Positions 1 to 8,948 of a stretch of DNA of 64,000 nt are shown one piece after another. The stretch is from JADCGM01 sp943368345 (GTDB lineage: Bacteria > Pseudomonadota > Alphaproteobacteria > Sphingomonadales > Sphingomonadaceae), in NCBI GenBank assembly GCA_943368345.1, contig CALRKY020000010.1, positions 36,162-100,161 of the forward strand, given 5' to 3'. The translations under genes and the position numbers were made by a program. Under the pieces are notes generated by a model, which was not told the DNA's origin, did not search any database, and worked only from the letters and a program-made list of their open reading frames with translations. Every line of letters begins with the position of its first letter. Position 1 is the stretch's first letter.

Positions 1-99
1 CGCGTAGCCACCCAGCATGGTGACGGTCTTGACGTCGGCCTGAATGCCGGCCCCGCCGCCGGAATCGGAGCCAGCGACGATCAGGACCCGGGCGATCAT
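1..99 (-). CDS. thiD: Hydroxymethylpyrimidine/phosphomethylpyrimidine kinase, N-terminal part
   Basis: Only the first 33 codons lie in the window; the gene runs off the left edge. The translation begins MIARVLIVAGSDSGGGAGIQ and continues into ADVKTVTMLGGYA, the start of ThiD kinases, where the SDSGGGAGIQAD stretch contributes to the substrate pocket. ThiD phosphorylates HMP and HMP-P in cytoplasmic thiamine synthesis. Its ATG overlaps the glmM stop codon in an ATGA arrangement, so the two genes are probably translationally coupled in one minus-strand operon. The identification is secure although most of the protein is not visible. Confidence 0.9.
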   Translation of the reverse strand, partial: MIARVLIVAGSDSGGGAGIQADVKTVTMLGGYA

Positions 100-1433
100 G
101 CTGCCTGCCGGACGGCCTCGCAGATGCTGTCGACCACTGCGACGACAAGGGCTTCGTCCTCCCCTTCGGCCATGACTCTGATCAACGGTTCGGTGCCGGA
201 CGGTCGGATGACGAGGCGGCCCGAGCCGTTCAGTCGCGCCTCTCCGTCGGCAATCGAGGCGATGACTGTCGCATTATCCAAAGGCTTGCCGCCATCGAAC
301 CGGACATTCTTCAAGACCTGCGGCAGCGGTTCAAACTTGCGGAGCGCGACGCTCGCGGGCTGGCCGCTGTCGAGCAGGCAGGTCAGGATCTGGAGCGCCG
401 CGACCAGCCCGTCGCCGGTGGTCGCATAGTCCGAAAGGATAATGTGTCCCGATTGCTCGCCGCCGACATTATGGCCTTTCCTCCGCATCGCCTCGAGGAC
501 ATGGCGATCGCCGACCTTGGTGCGCTCCAGTTTCAAACCCTGGCTGGTCAGAAACCGCTCCAGACCGAGGTTAGACATCACGGTGGCGACCAGTCCGCCC
601 CCGGTCAGCCGTCCCGATTTGGCCCAACTCGCGGTGATCGCCGCCATCAACTGGTCCCCGTCAACAATGTCGCCCCGCTCGTCGACGACGATCAGGCGGT
701 CGGCATCACCGTCGAGCGCAATCCCGATATCAGCACCGACCTCGCGGACCTTGGCCTGCAGGGCGGCAGGATGGGTTGAGCCGACATGATCATTGATGTT
801 GAAGCCGTTGGGATCAACGCCGATGGCCGTCACCTCAGCGCCCAGTTCCCACAAAGCGGTCGGTGCGACGACGTAGGACGCGCCGTGCGCACAATCGACA
901 ACGACCTTCAGGCCGTCGAGCCGAAGGCGGTCAGGGAAGGTGGATTTGGCGAAGTGGATATACCGGCCCCGCGCATCCTCAATCTTCCGCGACCGCCCGA
1001 TTTGACTGGCTTTGGCAAGTCGGGGGGGGTGATCGAGCAACGCCTCAATCGACAGTTCCGCGTCATCGTCGAGCTTGAACCCGTCCGGCCCGAACAATTT
1101 GATCCCGTTGTCGTGATACGGGTTATGGCTGGCCGAAATCATGACGCCAAGATCAGCGCGCATGGACCTAGCCAACAATGCCACCGCCGGCGTAGGAAGC
1201 GGCCCGGTCATCACAACATCCATGCCGACCGAGGTAAACCCGGCGATCAGCGCTGATTCAACCATGTAGCCGCTGAGGCGTGTGTCTTTGCCGATGACGA
1301 CACGATGCTTGTGGGCACCACGCAGGAAATAAGCACCGGCCGCCTGGCCGATCCGCATGGCCATTTCCGGCGTCATCGCGCCCTTGTTGGTCAGGCCGCG
1401 TATGCCGTCGGTCCCGAAATATTTTCGTCCCAT
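96..1433 (-). CDS. glmM: Phosphoglucosamine mutase
   Basis: Converts glucosamine-6-phosphate to glucosamine-1-phosphate, feeding UDP-GlcNAc synthesis for peptidoglycan and LPS in the cytoplasm. At 445 residues it has the normal family length. Visible motifs are the phosphoserine loop SASHNP (about 100-105, catalytic Ser102), the metal-binding DGDADR (241-246), the sugar-binding GEQSGH (325-330) and the C-terminal phosphate-binding RPSGTEPLIRV. The start is the ATG followed by GRKYFGTDGIRG, the typical N-terminus. It lies upstream of thiD and overlaps it by 4 bp. About 100 bp separate it from the divergent aldo/keto reductase, so both promoters should lie in 1434-1533. Confidence 0.97.
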   Translation of the reverse strand: MGRKYFGTDGIRGLTNKGAMTPEMAMRIGQAAGAYFLRGAHKHRVVIGKDTRLSGYMVESALIAGFTSVGMDVVMTGPLPTPAVALLARSMRADLGVMISASHNPYHDNGIKLFGPDGFKLDDDAELSIEALLDHPPRLAKASQIGRSRKIEDARGRYIHFAKSTFPDRLRLDGLKVVVDCAHGASYVVAPTALWELGAEVTAIGVDPNGFNINDHVGSTHPAALQAKVREVGADIGIALDGDADRLIVVDERGDIVDGDQLMAAITASWAKSGRLTGGGLVATVMSNLGLERFLTSQGLKLERTKVGDRHVLEAMRRKGHNVGGEQSGHIILSDYATTGDGLVAALQILTCLLDSGQPASVALRKFEPLPQVLKNVRFDGGKPLDNATVIASIADGEARLNGSGRLVIRPSGTEPLIRVMAEGEDEALVVAVVDSICEAVRQAA

Positions 1434-1533
1434 GCTCCCCCCGGACGCTGAACGCCTTCAACTGCCTTATAGGCAAACCACAGATTGATGCGATACGCCC
1501 TGTGACAGAATGGCCCAAAGGAAAGATGAACTG

Positions 1534-2538
1534 ATGCAGACACGCGCGCTGGGTGGGCAGGGACTGAACGTTTCCGCCATTGGCCTTGGCTGCATGGGGA
1601 TGGCCGGTCTGTCGGGGGAAACCGGCATGTACGGCGCGGTTGATACCGCAGAGGCGATTGCGACCATCCATCATGCGCTGGATATCGGCCTCAACTTTCT
1701 CGATACCGCCGAAGTCTACGGGCCCTATGGCAATGAGGAACTGGTTGGGCAGGCCATCCGTGGTCGCCGCGCGCAGGCGGTGATTGCCACCAAATTCGGT
1801 TTCCGCATTGTCGATGGTAAAATCGTCGGGGTCGACAGCAGCCCGGGGAATATCCGCCGGGTGTGCGATGCCAGCCTGAAGCGGCTGGGGGTGGATGTCA
1901 TCGACCTGTTCTACCAGCACCGGGTCGACCCTGCGGTTCCAATTGCCGAGACGGTGGGTGCGCTGTCGGAACTTGTCGCTGCGGGCAAAATCCGGTTTCT
2001 CGGGCTTTCGGAAGCCGGTCCGGACACGCTTCGCAAGGCCCACGCCGTCCACCCGATCAGCGCCCTGCAAAGCGAATATTCGCTGTGGGAGCGGACGATC
2101 GAAACCGACATTCTGCCGGTATGCCGCGAACTTGGAATCGGGCTGGTGCCGTTTTCCCCGCTCGGCCGGGGGTTTTTGACCGGCGCGGTCAGCCGGGCCG
2201 AAGACTATCCGCCAACAGACTACCGACGCCGTGACCCGCGTTACATGGGTGATAATTTCGATGCCAATATGCGGGCCGTTGCGGTCGTGCAGGCGGTGGC
2301 CGCAAGGCACGGCGCGACGTCGGCCCAGATCGCGCTCGCCTGGCTGCTGTCGCGGGGTGGGGACATTGTCCCGATCCCCGGAACCAAACGCCGCGACCGG
2401 TTGAACGAGAATGCCGGGGCCACGAATTTGACGCTGACGCCGGACGATCTGGTCGAACTGGATGCTGCGAATCCGGTCGGGGCCACAGCCGGTGAGCGAT
2501 ATGGCAGTGCCGCGATGATGGCGATGGTCAGGCTTTGA
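1534..2538 (+). CDS. Aldo/keto reductase
   Basis: NADPH-dependent oxidoreductase of the AKR TIM-barrel family, 334 residues. The catalytic tetrad is visible: Asp57 and Tyr62 in FLDTAEVYG, Lys87 in IATKFGF and His129 in FYQHRVDP. The C-terminal cofactor-binding stretch PIPGTKRRDRLNEN is present. An in-frame ATG lies 24 bp upstream (1510), but AGGAAA sits about 10 nt before the ATG at 1534, and MQTRALGGQGLNVSAIGLGC is the usual AKR beginning, so 1534 is chosen. It is divergent from glmM and 47 bp upstream of rel. The substrate cannot be told from sequence; the closest class is the YajO/IolS-like group. Confidence 0.9.
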   Translation: MQTRALGGQGLNVSAIGLGCMGMAGLSGETGMYGAVDTAEAIATIHHALDIGLNFLDTAEVYGPYGNEELVGQAIRGRRAQAVIATKFGFRIVDGKIVGVDSSPGNIRRVCDASLKRLGVDVIDLFYQHRVDPAVPIAETVGALSELVAAGKIRFLGLSEAGPDTLRKAHAVHPISALQSEYSLWERTIETDILPVCRELGIGLVPFSPLGRGFLTGAVSRAEDYPPTDYRRRDPRYMGDNFDANMRAVAVVQAVAARHGATSAQIALAWLLSRGGDIVPIPGTKRRDRLNENAGATNLTLTPDDLVELDAANPVGATAGERYGSAAMMAMVRL

Positions 2539-2585
2539 CCGGTTAACCATTGCTCTGACCGGGAAATTTCCGTCATATTGGCCGG

Positions 2586-4688
2586 ATGTTGCGCCAGTAT
2601 GAGCTTGTTGAGCGGGTCAAGGCCTATGACCCGGACGCGGATGAGGACCTCCTCAACCGGGCCTATGTCTTTTCGATGAAGGCTCACGGCGCCCAGCTTC
2701 GTGCATCCGGCGACCCGTATTTCAGCCATCCGATTGAGGTCGCGGGCATATTGACCGAGCTGAAGCTCGATGCCGAAACCATAGCGACGGCGATATTGCA
2801 CGACACGATCGAGGATACGGTCGCAACCCAGGATCAGATCGACCGGCTGTTCGGGGCCAATGTCGGTCGGCTGGTCGACGGCGTCACGAAACTGTCGCGG
2901 ATCGAGACGCAGACCGAGAATGAACGGGCCGCCGAGAATTTTCGCAAATTCCTGCTGGCCATGTCGGACGATATCCGTGTGCTGCTGGTGAAGCTGGCTG
3001 ACCGGCTGCACAATATGCGGACGCTGCACCACATTCCGAAAAGCGACAAGCGCCGCCGGATCGCCCGCGAGACCATGGACATTTACGCGCCGCTCGCCGG
3101 TCGCATCGGCATGTATGAGTTCATGAACGAGCTGCAGGAGCTGGCGTTCAAGGAACTGGAACCCGAAGGCTATGCGCTGGTCACCGAGCGGCTGGCGACG
3201 CTGCGGTCGGGCGGCGGCGACATGGTCAAACGCATCACCAGCGGCCTGAAACTGCTGTTGTCCCAACACGGGATCGAAGCCGATGTCAGCGGGCGTGAAA
3301 AGCGCCCCTATTCGATCTGGGCGAAAATGTCGGAGCGCCACATGGCATTCGAACAGCTTGCCGACGTGATGGCCTTCCGGATCATCGTGCACCAGCCGGA
3401 GGAATGTTACCTGGCGCTCGGCATATTGCATCGGCGCTGGAAGATGATCCCCGGTCGGTTCAAGGACTTCATCTCCACGCCGAAGAGCAACGGCTATAAA
3501 TCGCTGCACACCACCCTCATCCACTCCGAAAATCGCCGGATCGAGGTGCAGATTCGCACCACCGGGATGCACCGGGAAAATGAACTCGGGTTGGCGGCAC
3601 ACTGGGCCTACAAACAAAAATTGAACAACGGCGAACCTGACGCCCAATATCCTTGGCTCAGCGAATTGCTCGAAATTCTCGACCATGCCGCCACGCCGGA
3701 GGAAATGTACGAACATGCCAAGCTGGCAATGTATCAGGACAATGTTTTCTGCTTCACGCCGAAGGGCGCGCTGATCCAGCTGCCCAAGGGCGCGACGCCG
3801 GTTGATTTCGCCTATGCCCTGCACACCAACCTTGGCGACACGACGGTGGGGGCCAAGGTGAACGGGCGGGTGGTGCCGCTCAGAACCCGTTTGTTGAACG
3901 GCGATCAGGTCGAAATTCTGCGGTCGAAGGCGCAGGAACCTGATCCGGCCTGGGACAGTTTCGTCATCACCGGCAAAGCGAGAGCCGCGATCCGCCGTTC
4001 GGTGCGCCACAAGCAGCGCGATGAACTGATCGAAATGGGCCTGAAGCTCTATGACGAGATCGCGTCACGGGTCACCGCACCGCTGTCGGAGGCGGCGGTT
4101 GATGCGGCGCTGAAGCGGCTGAAAATCCCGGACCGGGAATCACTGTTCGTTGCGCTGGCCAAGCAAACGGTCACCGACGAGGCATTGCTCGGCGCGTTGC
4201 TGCCCGGGGCCAAAGTCGGCAAGCGACCGGTCAAGGATGCGCGGCAGAATGCGGCGATTTCGATCCGGGGCCTGACACCAGGTGTCGCCTTCCAGCTGGC
4301 GGATTGCTGCCACCCGATTCCCGGTGACCGGATCGTCGGTCTTCGCCGCCCCGGCACCGGCATTGAAGTCCACACCATTGATTGCACGACGCTCGAACGG
4401 GAAATCGACAGCGAGTGGCTCGACCTGTCCTGGTCGCCGGACAGCGACAGCGCCGTTGCCCGTTTGCAGGCAGTGCTGAAGAATGAACCGGGGTCGCTTG
4501 CCAGTCTGACGGCGGTGCTCGCCCAGAATGGGGCCAATATCTACAATATCCACCTCCGCCACCGGGACCGGGCCTTCCACACCTTCTCCATCGATATTGA
4601 GGTGGACAATGTCGCGCATCTGACCGGGATCATCGCGGCCCTCCGCGCCACCGCCGCCATTACCAGCGTGGACCGCGTCAAGGCGTAG
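2586..4688 (+). CDS. rel: Bifunctional (p)ppGpp synthetase/hydrolase (Rel/SpoT)
   Basis: Makes and degrades the stringent-response alarmone (p)ppGpp. The 700-residue protein has the full long-RSH layout: an N-terminal HD hydrolase domain (ILHDTIEDT, with His72-Asp73), a nucleotidyltransferase synthetase domain around residues 230-350 (GRFKDFISTPKSNGYKSLHT), a TGS domain at about 395-455 (FTPKGALIQLPKGATPVDFA) and a C-terminal ACT domain (LASLTAVLAQNGANIYNIHL). The hydrolase motif is intact, so a bifunctional enzyme is expected, as usual for the single RSH of alphaproteobacteria. It precedes pyrE by 32 bp on the same strand. Confidence 0.96.
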   Translation: MLRQYELVERVKAYDPDADEDLLNRAYVFSMKAHGAQLRASGDPYFSHPIEVAGILTELKLDAETIATAILHDTIEDTVATQDQIDRLFGANVGRLVDGVTKLSRIETQTENERAAENFRKFLLAMSDDIRVLLVKLADRLHNMRTLHHIPKSDKRRRIARETMDIYAPLAGRIGMYEFMNELQELAFKELEPEGYALVTERLATLRSGGGDMVKRITSGLKLLLSQHGIEADVSGREKRPYSIWAKMSERHMAFEQLADVMAFRIIVHQPEECYLALGILHRRWKMIPGRFKDFISTPKSNGYKSLHTTLIHSENRRIEVQIRTTGMHRENELGLAAHWAYKQKLNNGEPDAQYPWLSELLEILDHAATPEEMYEHAKLAMYQDNVFCFTPKGALIQLPKGATPVDFAYALHTNLGDTTVGAKVNGRVVPLRTRLLNGDQVEILRSKAQEPDPAWDSFVITGKARAAIRRSVRHKQRDELIEMGLKLYDEIASRVTAPLSEAAVDAALKRLKIPDRESLFVALAKQTVTDEALLGALLPGAKVGKRPVKDARQNAAISIRGLTPGVAFQLADCCHPIPGDRIVGLRRPGTGIEVHTIDCTTLEREIDSEWLDLSWSPDSDSAVARLQAVLKNEPGSLASLTAVLAQNGANIYNIHLRHRDRAFHTFSIDIEVDNVAHLTGIIAALRATAAITSVDRVKA

Positions 4689-4720
4689 CGAAGCTAATTG
4701 CCCGGTGCTAAGGCAAGCCC

Positions 4721-5302
4721 ATGACACTCGACCAAATCCTTGCTGAATTTCGTGCCGCCGATGCCTTGCTCGAGGGGCATTTCATTCTGTCATCCGGCTT
4801 GCGCAGTTCGCGCTACCTGCAATGTGCGCGGGTGCTGATGGATCCGGCGCGGGCGGAGCGCCTGTGCGCGGCACTGGCGGCGACCCTGCCACCGGACATT
4901 CGTTCCGAGGTAACGATGGTCATCGCACCGGCGATGGGTGGGCTGATCTGCGGCTATGAGCTTGCGCGCGCGTTGCGGGTGGACTCAACTTTTGTTGAGC
5001 GTCCGCAAGGGGTTTTCGAGTTGCGTCGGGGATTCTCTCTGAAACCCGGCCAAAAGGTGTTGATGATGGAGGATGTCATCACCACCGGATTGTCATCGCG
5101 GGAGGCGATCAAGGCCATTGAGGCGGCGGGTGGCAAGGTGATCGCCGGTGCGTGCCTGGTCGACCGCTCAAATGGGTCGGCGGACATCGGTGTGCCGCTG
5201 TTCTCGCTAATTCGGCTGGCGGTGCCGAGCTACACCGCCGACGCCCTGCCGCCTGAACTCGCCGCCATTCCGGCGGTAAAGCCGGGGAGCCGCGCCGCAT
5301 GA
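4721..5302 (+). CDS. pyrE: Orotate phosphoribosyltransferase
   Basis: Transfers phosphoribosyl from PRPP to orotate to give OMP in pyrimidine synthesis. The 193-residue protein has the PRPP-binding motif VLMMEDVITTG at about residues 113-123 and the N-terminal FILSSGLRSSRYLQC stretch typical of alphaproteobacterial PyrE. The ATG at 5299 of pdxJ overlaps its stop codon (ATGA), and the chain continues into acpS and lepB with the same overlap. This indicates one translationally coupled operon. Confidence 0.95.
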   Translation: MTLDQILAEFRAADALLEGHFILSSGLRSSRYLQCARVLMDPARAERLCAALAATLPPDIRSEVTMVIAPAMGGLICGYELARALRVDSTFVERPQGVFELRRGFSLKPGQKVLMMEDVITTGLSSREAIKAIEAAGGKVIAGACLVDRSNGSADIGVPLFSLIRLAVPSYTADALPPELAAIPAVKPGSRAA

Positions 5303-6027
5303 ACAGGCTCCGGCTCGGCGTCAATATCGACCATGTTGCGACCATCCGGAATGCCCGGGGCGGGGGACATCCCGATCCGGTGCGGGCGGCGATCATGGCA
5401 GCGGAGGCAGGGGCCGACGGGATCACCGCCCACCTTCGCGAAGATCGGCGTCACATTACCGACGGAGACATCGACCGGTTGATGGCAGAAATCGACCTGC
5501 CGCTGAATCTGGAGATGGCGGCGACCGACGAGATGCTGGCGATTGCCCTGGCGCACCGCCCGCATGCGGCCTGTCTGGTACCCGAACGCCGCGAGGAGCG
5601 GACCACGGAAGGCGGGCTGGACGCGCATGGTCAGCACAACCGGCTCGCCCCCATGATTGCGCGGTTGGGTGATGCGCGGATACGGGTCAGCCTGTTTGTC
5701 GAGCCAGACCGGCGGCAGATCGATGCGGCCCGGGCCATGGGTGCGCCGGTGGTCGAACTGCATGTCGGCCGATATGCCGCGCTGGAAGGCGACGCCCGGT
5801 TGCAGGAGCTGCGGCGACTGTCAGAGGCGTCGACCTATGCTGCGAGCCTTGGCATTGAAGTGCATGCCGGACACGGGCTGACGTTTGACAATGTCGGTGC
5901 AATTGCCGCCATCTCGGAACTTGCCGAACTCAACATCGGCCATTTTCTGATCGGCGAGGCGATTTTTCAGGGGCTGGCCCCAAGTGTCGCTGAAATGCGG
6001 CGGCTGATGGACGAAGCGCGGGTATGA
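5299..6027 (+). CDS. pdxJ: Pyridoxine 5'-phosphate synthase
   Basis: Condenses 1-deoxy-D-xylulose-5-phosphate with 3-amino-2-oxopropyl phosphate to form pyridoxine 5'-phosphate, the last step of the DXP-dependent B6 pathway. The 242-residue TIM barrel shows the family signatures RLGVNIDHVATIRNARGG at the N-terminus, ADGITAHLREDRRHI near residue 40, EVHAGHGLTF near 195 and the C-terminal NIGHFLIGEAIFQGL. It overlaps pyrE and acpS by 4 bp on either side. The pdxJ-acpS order is common in proteobacteria. Confidence 0.96.
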   Translation: MNRLRLGVNIDHVATIRNARGGGHPDPVRAAIMAAEAGADGITAHLREDRRHITDGDIDRLMAEIDLPLNLEMAATDEMLAIALAHRPHAACLVPERREERTTEGGLDAHGQHNRLAPMIARLGDARIRVSLFVEPDRRQIDAARAMGAPVVELHVGRYAALEGDARLQELRRLSEASTYAASLGIEVHAGHGLTFDNVGAIAAISELAELNIGHFLIGEAIFQGLAPSVAEMRRLMDEARV

Positions 6028-6428
6028 CCGTCATCGGGCTCGGCAATGACCTGTGCAATATCGACCGGATCGAAGCCTCGATCAGCCGGTTCGGCGACCG
6101 GTTCATCAACCGCATTTTCACGCCTGCGGAGATTGCCAAGGCCAACCGCCGGACGCTGACCCGCACCGCGACCTTTGCCAAGCGCTTTGCCGCCAAGGAA
6201 GCCTGCGCCAAGGCACTGGGCACCGGCCTTCGCAAGGGCGTGTTTTTCAAGGACATGGGCGTCGTCAATCTGCCATCCGGTCAACCGACCCTGGTGTTGA
6301 CCGGTGGGGCGGCGGCACGGCTGGCACGGTTGACACCGGCAGGCATGATCGCCGACATCCATTTGACCATCACCGACGATCACCCCTGGGCACAGGCGGT
6401 CGTCCTCATCACGGCGAGACCTGCATGA
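6024..6428 (+). CDS. acpS: Holo-[acyl-carrier-protein] synthase
   Basis: Transfers 4'-phosphopantetheine from CoA to apo-ACP, activating fatty acid synthesis. The 134-residue protein begins MTVIGLGNDLCNIDRIE, the conserved beta-strand and metal-binding Asp region. It also has FAKRFAAKEACAKALGTGLRKGV, the second metal/CoA motif of AcpS-type phosphopantetheinyl transferases. It sits between pdxJ and lepB, overlapping both by 4 bp. Confidence 0.96.
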   Translation: MTVIGLGNDLCNIDRIEASISRFGDRFINRIFTPAEIAKANRRTLTRTATFAKRFAAKEACAKALGTGLRKGVFFKDMGVVNLPSGQPTLVLTGGAAARLARLTPAGMIADIHLTITDDHPWAQAVVLITARPA

Positions 6429-7264
6429 GCAAGCCGAAGACGAAAACCAACTGGATCAAGGAAGCGTGGGAGCTTTTGCTGCTCGGCCTTGCCGTGCTCG
6501 GCTTTCATTCCGCCGTCGCCAAGCCATTTTATATTCCGTCGGAATCGATGCTGCCCGGGTTGCTGGTCGGTGACCGGCTGGTCGTCACCAAATGGCCCTA
6601 TGGCTATAGCTATCTGTCGGTCTCCATCCCGCTGGTGAATGCCCCGATCCTGCCGCACATGAACGGTCGGCTGTTTGGCAGTGTGCCGGAACGTGGTGAC
6701 ATTGTCGTGATCAAGCAACCGGTCAATCACGAGGATTATATCAAGCGTGTCGTCGGCCTTCCCGGTGACACCATCCAGATGGTCGGCGGCAAATTGGTGA
6801 TCAACGGCATTCCGGTGAAGCGGGAGGTGTTGGCACCCGTTGAACTGGTTGAATCGCCGAACACCAGCTGTGGACGTTACCCGCAATATCAGGCGTTGCG
6901 CGCCGATGGGGTTGCGGTGTGCCGCTATCCGCAGGTCCGCGAAACCCTGCCCGGCGGGCGCAGCTTTGTGACGATTGATGCCGAGCCGGAGGGGATGTTG
7001 GATGACACCTTGCCGGTCATGGTCCCGGAAAACGCCATCTTCGTCATGGGGGACAACCGCGACAATTCCGCCGACAGCCGGGTCGATCCCAATCCGCCGG
7101 GAAATGGCATTGGCATCCTGCCGATCGAGAATGTTGTTGGCCGGGCCGAATTTATCACTTTCTCGCTCGACGGGTCGTTTCTCTTCACCAGCCCTTCGAC
7201 CTGGTATCAGCAGTTCCGCTCCGGGCGGGCCTTCACCACCCTGAGACCGGGGGATGACGGCTGA
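6425..7264 (+). CDS. lepB: Signal peptidase I
   Basis: Cleaves signal peptides of exported proteins at the outer face of the inner membrane. The true start is the ATG overlapping the acpS stop, giving 279 residues; a much longer frame open upstream is only the acpS shadow. One N-terminal membrane segment (about 15-32) is followed by the catalytic Ser41 in PSESMLPGLLVGD, the general base Lys107 in DYIKRVVGLPGD, and the box MGDNRDNSADSR. In many alphaproteobacteria rnc and era come next; here an AI-2E family permease follows instead. Confidence 0.95.
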   Translation: MSKPKTKTNWIKEAWELLLLGLAVLGFHSAVAKPFYIPSESMLPGLLVGDRLVVTKWPYGYSYLSVSIPLVNAPILPHMNGRLFGSVPERGDIVVIKQPVNHEDYIKRVVGLPGDTIQMVGGKLVINGIPVKREVLAPVELVESPNTSCGRYPQYQALRADGVAVCRYPQVRETLPGGRSFVTIDAEPEGMLDDTLPVMVPENAIFVMGDNRDNSADSRVDPNPPGNGIGILPIENVVGRAEFITFSLDGSFLFTSPSTWYQQFRSGRAFTTLRPGDDG

Positions 7265-8309
7265 CATGACGGATCGCGCGCCCAGCCCGGTTGAATCGCA
7301 TGATCCGGTCATCCGGACCGCGTTCAAACAAGCCATGGTCTGGCTGGGCCTGGCCGCCGCAATGTGGCTGGCATGGCGGTTGGCGCAACCACTGCTGCTG
7401 ATCCTGATGGGACTTGTTGTCGCTGCGGGTCTCGACGGTGGCAGCCGTCTGCTCGGCAAGGTCTGGAATGGTCCGCATGCCGTGCGATTGGTGATCGTCG
7501 CGCTGTTGCTGGCGGGGATTATCGGCGGTTTTCTGTTTTTCGCAGGGTCGGCGCTGATCGGACAAGCCGGTGCGCTCGGCCAGACGCTGGAGGTGCAGAT
7601 TGCCCGCCTGTCGGCTGCGATGGAGGCTTGGGGTATCGGGCCGATAAGCGAACCGAGTGGATCGCATGGCGCGCTGCCAGGTTTGCTGGCGCAGCTTTTT
7701 GGCTCGATCGGTGATGTGACACGCTTTGTCGGCAGTGCAGCCGGTACGCTCGGCAGCCTATTGTTCATCATCGTGGTGGGCCTGTTCGTCGCCGCTGAAC
7801 CACGACTCTATGAACGAGGTATCGCATGGCTGACCCCTCGTCATTCCCGCGACCGAGTTGCGCAGACCACCACCGACATTGCCGCCATGCTGCGCCGCTG
7901 GGTCGGCTACCGGTTCATCGCGATGCTGAGTGACGGGATCATGACAGCCATCGGCCTGTTCATCGCCGGTGTACCGCTGGCTGGCTTGCTGGCCCTGATT
8001 TCCGGGATGCTGGCCTTCATCCCGAATTTCGGGTCGCTGTTTGCCGGTGGGATCATCCTGCTGGTCGGGCTGAGCGCCGGTCCGGAAATGGCTGCTATCG
8101 CGCTTGGTACCTATGTCATCGTCCAGCTGATCCAGGGCAATCTGGTTACAACGGCGGTCGAGCGCCGCGCGGTTGACATCGCCCCGGCCACGACGCTGGC
8201 CGCTCAGCTGCTGTTCGGGGCCTTGTTCGGGTTGATGGGATTGATGCTCGCCAATCCGATTGTCGCGGCGTTGAAAGTCGCGCTCGACCGGCCAAAGCCC
8301 GTTGTCTGA
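7254..8309 (+). CDS. AI-2E family transporter (PerM-like permease)
   Basis: Polytopic inner-membrane protein of 351 residues from the first ATG. It belongs to the AI-2E exporter/PerM family, shown by paired N-terminal hydrophobic segments (AMVWLGLAAAMWLAWRLAQP, LVIVALLLAGIIGGFLFFAG) and the diagnostic C-terminal core GLLALISGMLAFIPNFGSL with VIVQLIQGNLVTTAVERRAV. Family members export small molecules or sodium; the substrate here is unknown. A second ATG at 7266 (MTDRAPS) lies one base after the lepB stop and is an equally plausible start. It is tightly linked to lepB and to the following GNAT gene. Confidence 0.85.
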   Translation: MTADMTDRAPSPVESHDPVIRTAFKQAMVWLGLAAAMWLAWRLAQPLLLILMGLVVAAGLDGGSRLLGKVWNGPHAVRLVIVALLLAGIIGGFLFFAGSALIGQAGALGQTLEVQIARLSAAMEAWGIGPISEPSGSHGALPGLLAQLFGSIGDVTRFVGSAAGTLGSLLFIIVVGLFVAAEPRLYERGIAWLTPRHSRDRVAQTTTDIAAMLRRWVGYRFIAMLSDGIMTAIGLFIAGVPLAGLLALISGMLAFIPNFGSLFAGGIILLVGLSAGPEMAAIALGTYVIVQLIQGNLVTTAVERRAVDIAPATTLAAQLLFGALFGLMGLMLANPIVAALKVALDRPKPVV

Positions 8310-8893
8310 TGCTGTTTGATCCACTGCGGACGCTGGCGCCGGCGGACCTGACTTGTGGCGAAGTTAGGCTGGACTACCTGGCTGATACCCACCGCGAGGG
8401 ATTGCGGGCCGCCTGTGCTGCCGACACCGAAATCTGGACAACGCTCTATCCGGTGTCGATGGTGGGCACGGATTTTGATCGTTGGTGGGACCGAGAAATA
8501 TCCGGACCTCGCATCATTTTTGCGGTTCTGCACCGGGGGCAGGTCGTCGGCACGACGAGTTATCTGAACCTGGCACCCGACGATGCGACGCTCGAGATTG
8601 GCGGCACCTATCTCGCACCCTCGGTGCGCGGGACGCGGGTCAATGATGCGATGAAACGGCTGATGTTGGAAGCGGCTTTTGCCGCTGGTGCGCGGCGGGT
8701 GGAATTGCGTGTTGATGCGATCAACCAGCGGTCCCGTGGCGCAGTCACCAAGCTCGGCGGTCACCTTGATGGGATTTTGCGCGCACACCGCATCACCTGG
8801 ACCGGTCGGTTGCGGGACACTTGCGTCTTTTCAATCCTTGCCGACGAGTGGCCTGCCGCGCGAGATCGGCTTGACGCCATTTTGAGGGGATGA
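8309..8893 (+). CDS. GNAT family N-acetyltransferase (RimJ/RimL-like)
   Basis: Predicted acetyl-CoA-dependent acetyltransferase of 194 residues. The fold is recognised from VVGTTSYLNLAPDDATLEIGG followed by TYLAPSVRGTRVNDAMKRLM (beta-strand 4/helix 3 acetyl-CoA region), AAGARRVELRVDAINQRSRG and AVTKLGGHLDGILR, the RimJ/RimL pattern in which the last part binds the acetyl donor. The ATG shares one base with the preceding permease stop (TGATG), so it is co-transcribed. Substrate unknown; possibilities include a protein N-terminus or a small amine. Confidence 0.82.
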   Translation: MLFDPLRTLAPADLTCGEVRLDYLADTHREGLRAACAADTEIWTTLYPVSMVGTDFDRWWDREISGPRIIFAVLHRGQVVGTTSYLNLAPDDATLEIGGTYLAPSVRGTRVNDAMKRLMLEAAFAAGARRVELRVDAINQRSRGAVTKLGGHLDGILRAHRITWTGRLRDTCVFSILADEWPAARDRLDAILRG

Positions 8894-8948
8894 CGCGGTC
8901 TAGACCGGCCCTATGATGGGCTGAATTTCACCTTTGGGAGACAGTTTG

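Noticed and set aside
1258..4010. Long minus-strand open frames opposite the aldo/keto reductase and rel
   Set aside because: They mirror clear plus-strand genes codon by codon in high-GC DNA and their translations are low-complexity Arg/Pro/Gln-rich without any family similarity.
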